39,290 nt of DNA, taken from NCBI GenBank assembly GCA_018266555.1, contig JAFEAF010000027.1:265-39554 (forward strand), in the 5' to 3' direction. This DNA is from Bacteroidota bacterium. GTDB lineage: Bacteria; Bacteroidota; Bacteroidia; Chitinophagales; Chitinophagaceae. The translations under genes and the position numbers were made by a program. Shown piece by piece: positions 34,358 through 39,290 of this stretch (position 1 is its first letter; each line of letters opens with the position of its first letter). Below the pieces are notes generated by a model. The model saw nothing but the letters and a program-made list of their open reading frames with translations. It ran no database searches and had not been told where the DNA came from.

Positions 34358-35313
34358 TGCAATATGTAGGCATTCAAAGCCAGATCAGCCGGAACAACCT
34401 GAATTCTTTTCTTTTGCTTGTAGCATTTCCGGCTTTATTGCTGGCCATGTATTTTTTACTCATTTACTTTTTAACGGGGAGAAATAGTTATCCTAATTAT
34501 TCCCCCGAAGAAAATGGTTTTATACAAGCTCCCGATTTCACACACACTTTTTTAAAAGGATTGCCTTTTGTTTTGATTGGCGTAGGCATTTGGTTTCTCA
34601 TCGCCTATGCCGGTCATTCTGCATTTATCCGGATGGCAACCGGTGCCCTACCCCTGGAGCGAAAAGAAAATATGAGAGTGTATAACCTCGTTGAAAACTT
34701 ATGCATCCAGGTAGGAATGCCCACTCCAAAAATTTATATTATTGATGACGACTCGCTGAATGCTTATGCCAGCGGTATTGATAAAAAAACATATTCCATT
34801 ACATTATCAAAAGGTATTATTGAAAAATTAAATGACGAAGAATTAGAAGGGGTCATTGGGCATGAATTGACACATATCCGTAATCATGATACCAGGCTCC
34901 TGATCATTTCTATTATTTTCGTGGGCATTTTTGCTTTCCTGGCACAGATGGCACTGAGAAGCCTGAGATTCACCGGCGGCAGAAAAAAAGATGGAGGTTA
35001 TATCGTCCTCATTGCTATCGCCGTGACGGCAGTTTGTTATTTCATCTCGTTGTTTCTTCGCTTCGGCATTTCAAGAAGAAGAGAATTTATGGCAGATGCC
35101 GGTTCTGCAGAGCTTACAAAAAAGCCTTATGCTCTTGCCAGTGCTTTAAAAAAAATTGACAGCGACCCTTTAATTGAGGCCGTGCATAATGAAGATGTGG
35201 CACAGCTTTTCATTGATAACCCGCAAAACAAGAAAAAAAGTTTCTTCTCGGGTTTATTTGATACGCATCCTCCTATTGAAAAGAGAATTCAGTTGCTGGA
35301 ACAGTTTGTTTAA
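34357..35313 (+). CDS. M48 family (HtpX-like) membrane metalloprotease
   Basis: 318 residues. Two N-terminal membrane segments (about 17-38 and 70-86) and two central ones (about 184-200 and 215-233) surround the zinc motif HELTH at 169-173 in GVIGHELTHIRNHD; the third ligand is the Glu in SRRREFMADAGSAEL near 244-258. The layout is that of HtpX, which clears damaged membrane proteins. The C-terminus ends with THPPIEKRIQLLEQF, a frequent M48 ending. Coupled to lemA, a widespread pairing. No regulator nearby. Confidence 0.92.
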   Translation: MQYVGIQSQISRNNLNSFLLLVAFPALLLAMYFLLIYFLTGRNSYPNYSPEENGFIQAPDFTHTFLKGLPFVLIGVGIWFLIAYAGHSAFIRMATGALPLERKENMRVYNLVENLCIQVGMPTPKIYIIDDDSLNAYASGIDKKTYSITLSKGIIEKLNDEELEGVIGHELTHIRNHDTRLLIISIIFVGIFAFLAQMALRSLRFTGGRKKDGGYIVLIAIAVTAVCYFISLFLRFGISRRREFMADAGSAELTKKPYALASALKKIDSDPLIEAVHNEDVAQLFIDNPQNKKKSFFSGLFDTHPPIEKRIQLLEQFV

Positions 35314-35621
35314 AACAAGGAGTACCGTGTTGCTGTTTCCTTACAATATATTTTTACCCAACCCTGACATATAGAATAATTTCATACACTTTATTTGATT
35401 ATTAATAATTAATCCCCGCCATTATGAATCTGAAAAGGAAACCGGGAAGAAGCGCTGCCCCTGTTCCAACTCAACTCCCGACTAATGACTATCTTTGCAC
35501 TCCCAATAAAAAGGGATAAATGCTGTCAAATTGGCTTTAAAATTATCGTAGCATTCTTTTTGACAATTTATGATTCAATTTTTTATAGCACAAGTATTAA
35601 CCTATAATTTAATTTCTTCTC
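35314..35621. other. 308-bp spacer upstream of secA
   Basis: No supported gene. A 31-codon plus-strand frame (35424-35519) has an ATG but no homology clue. The stretch next to secA holds a promoter-like sequence; otherwise nothing recognisable. Confidence 0.5.
35560..35589 (+). promoter_or_regulatory. Promoter-like sequence upstream of secA
   Basis: TTGACA (35560-35565), 18 bp, TATAGC (35584-35589), 32 bp before the secA ATG. This fits a classical sigma-70 layout better than the Bacteroidota TAnnTTTG type, so its use here is uncertain. Confidence 0.3.
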
Positions 35622-38600
35622 ATGGCGGGCATTTTTGCAAAAATATTCGGCGGTAATAAATCGGAAAAAGATGTAAAAAAAGTTCAACATTATGTTGAAG
35701 ACATCAATCGGCATTTCAATTCCTATCAGTCACTTTCCAATGATGAACTCCGCAATAAAACGCAGGAGTTTCGCCAGCGTATTAAAGACCATCTATCCAA
35801 AACAGATAGCCTGATAGAATCCAAAAACCAGGAAGCGGAATCTCTTCCTTTCAACGATTTGTTGGGTAAAGATGCCATTTACCAGGAAGTGGATAAATTG
35901 AAAAAAGACCGGGACAAAGACATTGAGAAAATTTTAATGGATATTCTTCCTGAAGCATTCGCCGTGGTGAAAGAAACGGCGAGGCGATTTAAAGAAAATC
36001 CGGAACTGGAATCCACCGCCACTCAAATGGACCGTGATCTCTCCGTAAAAAAAGATTATGTAAAAATCAACGGCGATAAATCCGTTTTTAAAAATACGTG
36101 GACTGCTGCCGGAGGAACCATAACATGGAATATGTTGCATTATGACGTGCAGCTTATCGGGGGGTTGGTATTGCACCAGGGCAAGATTGCTGAAATGGCT
36201 ACCGGTGAAGGAAAAACATTAGTATCCACTTTGCCTGCATATTTAAATGCATTAGCCGGGGAAGGTGTTCATATCGTTACCGTGAATGATTACCTCGCCC
36301 GCCGTGACCAGGAATGGAACGGCCCCATCTTTGAATGGCTTGGCATCACTGTGGATTGTATTGATAAACATCAACCGAACAGTGAAGACAGAAGAAAAGC
36401 ATACTTAGCAAATATCACTTATGGTACCAACAATGAGTTTGGTTTTGATTATCTCCGTGATAATATGGTACATTCTCCCGAAGAAATGGTGCAGCGAAAA
36501 CATCATTACGCTATGGTGGATGAGGTGGATTCTGTGTTGATTGATGATGCAAGAACTCCATTGATCATTTCAGGCCCTGTAGCTAAAGGCGATGATCAGC
36601 AGTTTCATATTCATAAACCAAGAGTGCAGCAATTGGTGCAGGAGCAGGAACGCATCATTCGAAGCTGTGTAACAGAAGCAAAAAAACTTTTTGCCGAAGG
36701 CAATGATGATCCTAAAAACGGAGGGCTTTACCTGTACCGTGCATTCAAAGGTTTACCTAAATATGGCCCTTTGATTAAATTCCTGAGTGAGCCCGGTATA
36801 AAAGTAAAAATGCAGAAAGCAGAAAACTATTACCTGCAGGATCAGCAGCGTAACATGCACATCATTGATGAAGGATTGTTGTTTACCATTGATGAAAAAA
36901 ATAATTCCGTTGAATTAACCGATAAAGGCATTGCCGCCATTACCAAATCCGGCGAAGACCCGGAGTTTTTCATTTTACCTGATATCGGCGTTAAACTAGC
37001 TGAAATTGAAAAAAGTGAACTGGTGCATGACGAAAAACTCAAACAAAAAGAAGTGCTGCTGAATGATTATGCCCAGAAAGCTGATCGTATTCACTCCGTG
37101 CAACAATTACTGAAGGCCTATGCCTTATTTGAAAAAGATGTGGAATATGTGGTGATGGATGGCGCTATCAAAATTGTAGATGAACAAACAGGCCGTATCC
37201 TTGATGGAAGAAGATATTCCGATGGGTTGCACCAGGCTATTGAAGCAAAAGAAAATGTAAAGATTGAAGCGGCTACACAAACTTATGCCACCGTCACTTT
37301 GCAAAATTATTTCCGCATGTACCACAAGCTGGCAGGTATGACGGGTACTGCAGAAACTGAAGCGGCGGAGTTATGGAGTATTTATAAATTAGATGTTGTG
37401 AGTATTCCCACTAATCTCCCGATGGTGCGTGAAGATCACAATGATTTAGTGTATAAAACCAAGAGAGAAAAATATGGAGCCGTTATTGATGAAATTGAGA
37501 AACTTCGCAATGCCGGCCGCCCGTCATTGGTGGGTACTACATCTGTAGAAGTAAGTGAATTGCTGAGCCGCATGTTGCAACAGAAAAAAATTCCGCATAA
37601 TGTACTTAATGCAAAACAACATGCCCGTGAAGCGCAGATAGTGACCGAAGCAGGATTAGCAGGCGCAGTTACCATTGCCACTAATATGGCCGGCCGGGGT
37701 ACGGATATTAAACTCGGGCCCGGTGTGAAACAAGCAGGAGGCTTGGCCATCATTGGTACGGAGCGTCATGAAAGCCGTCGTGTGGACAGGCAGTTGCGTG
37801 GCCGTGCCGGACGCCAGGGCGATCCCGGTTCTTCTCAATTCTATGTATCGCTGGAAGATGACCTGATGCGTATGTTCGGCAGTGAACGTATTGCGGGATT
37901 GATGGATAAACTTGGATACAAAGAAGGCGATGTGATCCAGCACAGCATGATCAGCAACAGCATCCAGAGAGCTCAAAAGAAAGTGGAAGAAAATAATTTC
38001 GGTATCAGGAAACGTTTGCTGGAATATGATGATGTGATGAATAAGCAGCGTAATGTTATTTATGCAAAAAGAAATCATGCTTTATTTGGTGAGCGCCTCG
38101 CTTTGGATATTGACAATGCGTTTTCCGTAGTGGCTGAAAGCCTCGTTGCCGGTTTCCGGGAACAGGAAGATTATGAAGGATTCAAACTCGCCTGCATTGT
38201 AAATTTCGGGCTTGATACGCAGATTGATGAAGATGAATTCAAACGGGGAGACTTAAATTCGGTAATTGATAAACTGTATGATGAAGCTACTTCCAATTAC
38301 CAGGCTCATAAAGAGCAACTGAAAAAACAGGCAATACCCGTTTTTAAAAACATTCGTCTCACACAAGGATCTCAAATTGAAAATGTAATTGTACCTTTTA
38401 CTGACGGGCAAAAAGGATTGAATGTACTCGCCAACCTTGACAAGACATTAAAAACAAATGGTGAAGAGTTAGCAGCGGCATTGGAAAAAACCATTACGCT
38501 GGTGGTGATTGATGATGAATGGAAAGAACACCTGAGAGCGATGGATGATCTGAAGCAAAGTGTGCAAACTGCTTACCTGGAACAAAAAGACCCGCTCGTA

Positions 38601-38948
38601 ATTTATAAAGTGGAAGCCTTCCAGCAATTCAAGAATATGGATGCGGAAGTGAATAAAGATATTGTTTCTTTCCTCTGCCATTCATCTATTCCTATTCAAC
38701 AGGAGGATGCAAAGCTGAAAGAAGGCCGCCAGGAAAAAACTGATTACTCAAAAATGCGGGCCAATAAAGAAGCAGTGGATGCTGCAGGACAGGATTATGG
38801 CGCTAATGAAAATGATTATAACGATCCTTCCGGCGGCGCTGCAGTGAAACAAGCACCGATCAAGGCAGCTCCTAAGATTGGAAGGAATGATCCATGCCCC
38901 TGCGGGTCAGGAAAAAAATATAAGCATTGCCACGGTAAAGAAGCGTAA
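35622..38948 (+). CDS. secA: Preprotein translocase ATPase subunit SecA
   Basis: Motor of the Sec export pathway at the inner membrane. 1108 residues, longer than E. coli SecA (about 900) but usual for Bacteroidota, with an insertion in the first nucleotide-binding domain region (about 320-440). Motifs in order: Walker A MATGEGKTLVSTLPA near 188-202, VTVNDYLARRD near 218-228, Walker B region MVDEVDSVLIDDARTPL near 294-310, NMAGRGTDIKLG near 688-699, QLRGRAGRQGDPGSSQF near 725-741, and the C-terminal zinc/SecB-binding CPCGSGKKYKHCHG near 1092-1105. Intact and single-copy in the window. Stand-alone transcription unit. Confidence 0.97.
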   Translation: MAGIFAKIFGGNKSEKDVKKVQHYVEDINRHFNSYQSLSNDELRNKTQEFRQRIKDHLSKTDSLIESKNQEAESLPFNDLLGKDAIYQEVDKLKKDRDKDIEKILMDILPEAFAVVKETARRFKENPELESTATQMDRDLSVKKDYVKINGDKSVFKNTWTAAGGTITWNMLHYDVQLIGGLVLHQGKIAEMATGEGKTLVSTLPAYLNALAGEGVHIVTVNDYLARRDQEWNGPIFEWLGITVDCIDKHQPNSEDRRKAYLANITYGTNNEFGFDYLRDNMVHSPEEMVQRKHHYAMVDEVDSVLIDDARTPLIISGPVAKGDDQQFHIHKPRVQQLVQEQERIIRSCVTEAKKLFAEGNDDPKNGGLYLYRAFKGLPKYGPLIKFLSEPGIKVKMQKAENYYLQDQQRNMHIIDEGLLFTIDEKNNSVELTDKGIAAITKSGEDPEFFILPDIGVKLAEIEKSELVHDEKLKQKEVLLNDYAQKADRIHSVQQLLKAYALFEKDVEYVVMDGAIKIVDEQTGRILDGRRYSDGLHQAIEAKENVKIEAATQTYATVTLQNYFRMYHKLAGMTGTAETEAAELWSIYKLDVVSIPTNLPMVREDHNDLVYKTKREKYGAVIDEIEKLRNAGRPSLVGTTSVEVSELLSRMLQQKKIPHNVLNAKQHAREAQIVTEAGLAGAVTIATNMAGRGTDIKLGPGVKQAGGLAIIGTERHESRRVDRQLRGRAGRQGDPGSSQFYVSLEDDLMRMFGSERIAGLMDKLGYKEGDVIQHSMISNSIQRAQKKVEENNFGIRKRLLEYDDVMNKQRNVIYAKRNHALFGERLALDIDNAFSVVAESLVAGFREQEDYEGFKLACIVNFGLDTQIDEDEFKRGDLNSVIDKLYDEATSNYQAHKEQLKKQAIPVFKNIRLTQGSQIENVIVPFTDGQKGLNVLANLDKTLKTNGEELAAALEKTITLVVIDDEWKEHLRAMDDLKQSVQTAYLEQKDPLVIYKVEAFQQFKNMDAEVNKDIVSFLCHSSIPIQQEDAKLKEGRQEKTDYSKMRANKEAVDAAGQDYGANENDYNDPSGGAAVKQAPIKAAPKIGRNDPCPCGSGKKYKHCHGKEA

Positions 38949-39025
38949 TTCCCGGCTTAAGAAAAGTGGAAAGGAAGTACTGCATTTAAATTGCAGCAAT
39001 CAGCGGGAAGACCGTATAGCCATAG

Positions 39026-39268
39026 CTAACATTTAGCATTTCATGTAACCAATTTTTTACTTTCAATTTTGAGGATAGTCAACCCCTATGGCACAGCTTT
39101 GCCACTCATCTTTTGGACAAAGGAACAGATATTAAGTACATTAAGGATATTCTCAGCCATTTTAGCATAAGGACAACAGAACGTTACCTGCATATAAGCA
39201 GAAAACAGTTGGTAAATATTATCAGTCCTTTTGACGACCTTTGGAAGAAAGAAAACATTGAATGGTAA
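39026..39268 (+). pseudogene. C-terminal remnant of a tyrosine recombinase/integrase
   Basis: After a stop at 39023-39025 an open frame without a convincing start reaches TAA at 39266-39268. Its last 58 codons (from 39092) read HSFATHLLDKGTDIKYIKD, then ILSHFSIRTTERYLHIS and a SPFDDL ending, which is the C-terminal catalytic region of XerC/D-like integrases, including the Tyr of the ERYLHIS segment. The usual LRH before SFATHL is replaced by LWH, so the active-site Arg is lost, and no upstream integrase sequence exists between secA and this fragment. It is a non-functional end piece of a former mobile element. Confidence 0.75.
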
Positions 39269-39290
39269 AAAAATCCTTTTGGTGGATTAT

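Noticed and set aside
35424-35519. 31-codon plus-strand frame in the secA spacer
   Set aside because: Begins with ATG but composition is unremarkable and no similarity is recognised; expected by chance.
37656-38078. 140-codon minus-strand open frame inside secA
   Set aside because: Lies opposite conserved SecA motifs, His/Thr-rich translation typical of an antisense frame.

Overview
The window looks like a chromosomal segment of a Bacteroidota bacterium, most likely a Chitinophagaceae-type member of the Sphingobacteriia/Chitinophagia. Reasons: low-GC coding sequence, TonB-dependent receptors with N-terminal carboxypeptidase-regulatory-like domains, a 1221-residue DUF2723 membrane glycosyltransferase, the long Bacteroidota forms of PurM and SecA, a DUF6132 protein, and several upstream regions with the Bacteroidota -7 element TAnnTTTG instead of an E. 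coli-type -10 box. No rRNA, tRNA, CRISPR array or intact mobile element was seen. The family placement is inference.

Layout. 1-9.1 kb is mostly housekeeping: a short-chain dehydrogenase, an S-adenosylmethionine hydroxide adenosyltransferase, the DUF2723 protein, purM, ribF and holA. 9.3-13.5 kb is the most unusual part. Three homologous single-pass membrane proteins share an anchor motif (TWxYxxxDK-like) and a C-terminal beta-rich domain, two of them with a long coiled coil between. Among them, on the other strand, lies a signal-peptide-bearing protein of the Ppx/GppA (actin-like ASKHA) phosphatase family. That family is normally cytoplasmic, so an exported member next to three envelope proteins suggests an undescribed envelope system.

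13.5-24.3 kb is devoted to outer-membrane uptake: a TonB-dependent receptor with a two-domain fasciclin (FAS1) lipoprotein, then purC, then a haem/metal-chelate operon on the minus strand (small membrane protein, TonB receptor, HmuT-like lipoprotein, HmuU-like permease, HmuV-like ATPase). 24.4-29.1 kb holds trhO, a gene-poor stretch with a frameshifted remnant, a small membrane protein and a penicillin-acylase-family enzyme.

29.4-33.1 kb is a compact reactive-sulfur cluster: a Crp/Fnr regulator with one cysteine, a DUF2892 membrane protein, a CstB-like persulfide dioxygenase/pseudorhodanese/rhodanese fusion, a DUF6132 protein, two single-domain rhodaneses, a cysteine-containing membrane protein and thioredoxin. 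Several of these genes overlap or are 1-2 bp apart. 33.3-38.9 kb carries a small membrane protein, the lemA/M48-protease pair and secA. The window ends in the decayed C-terminus of a tyrosine recombinase.
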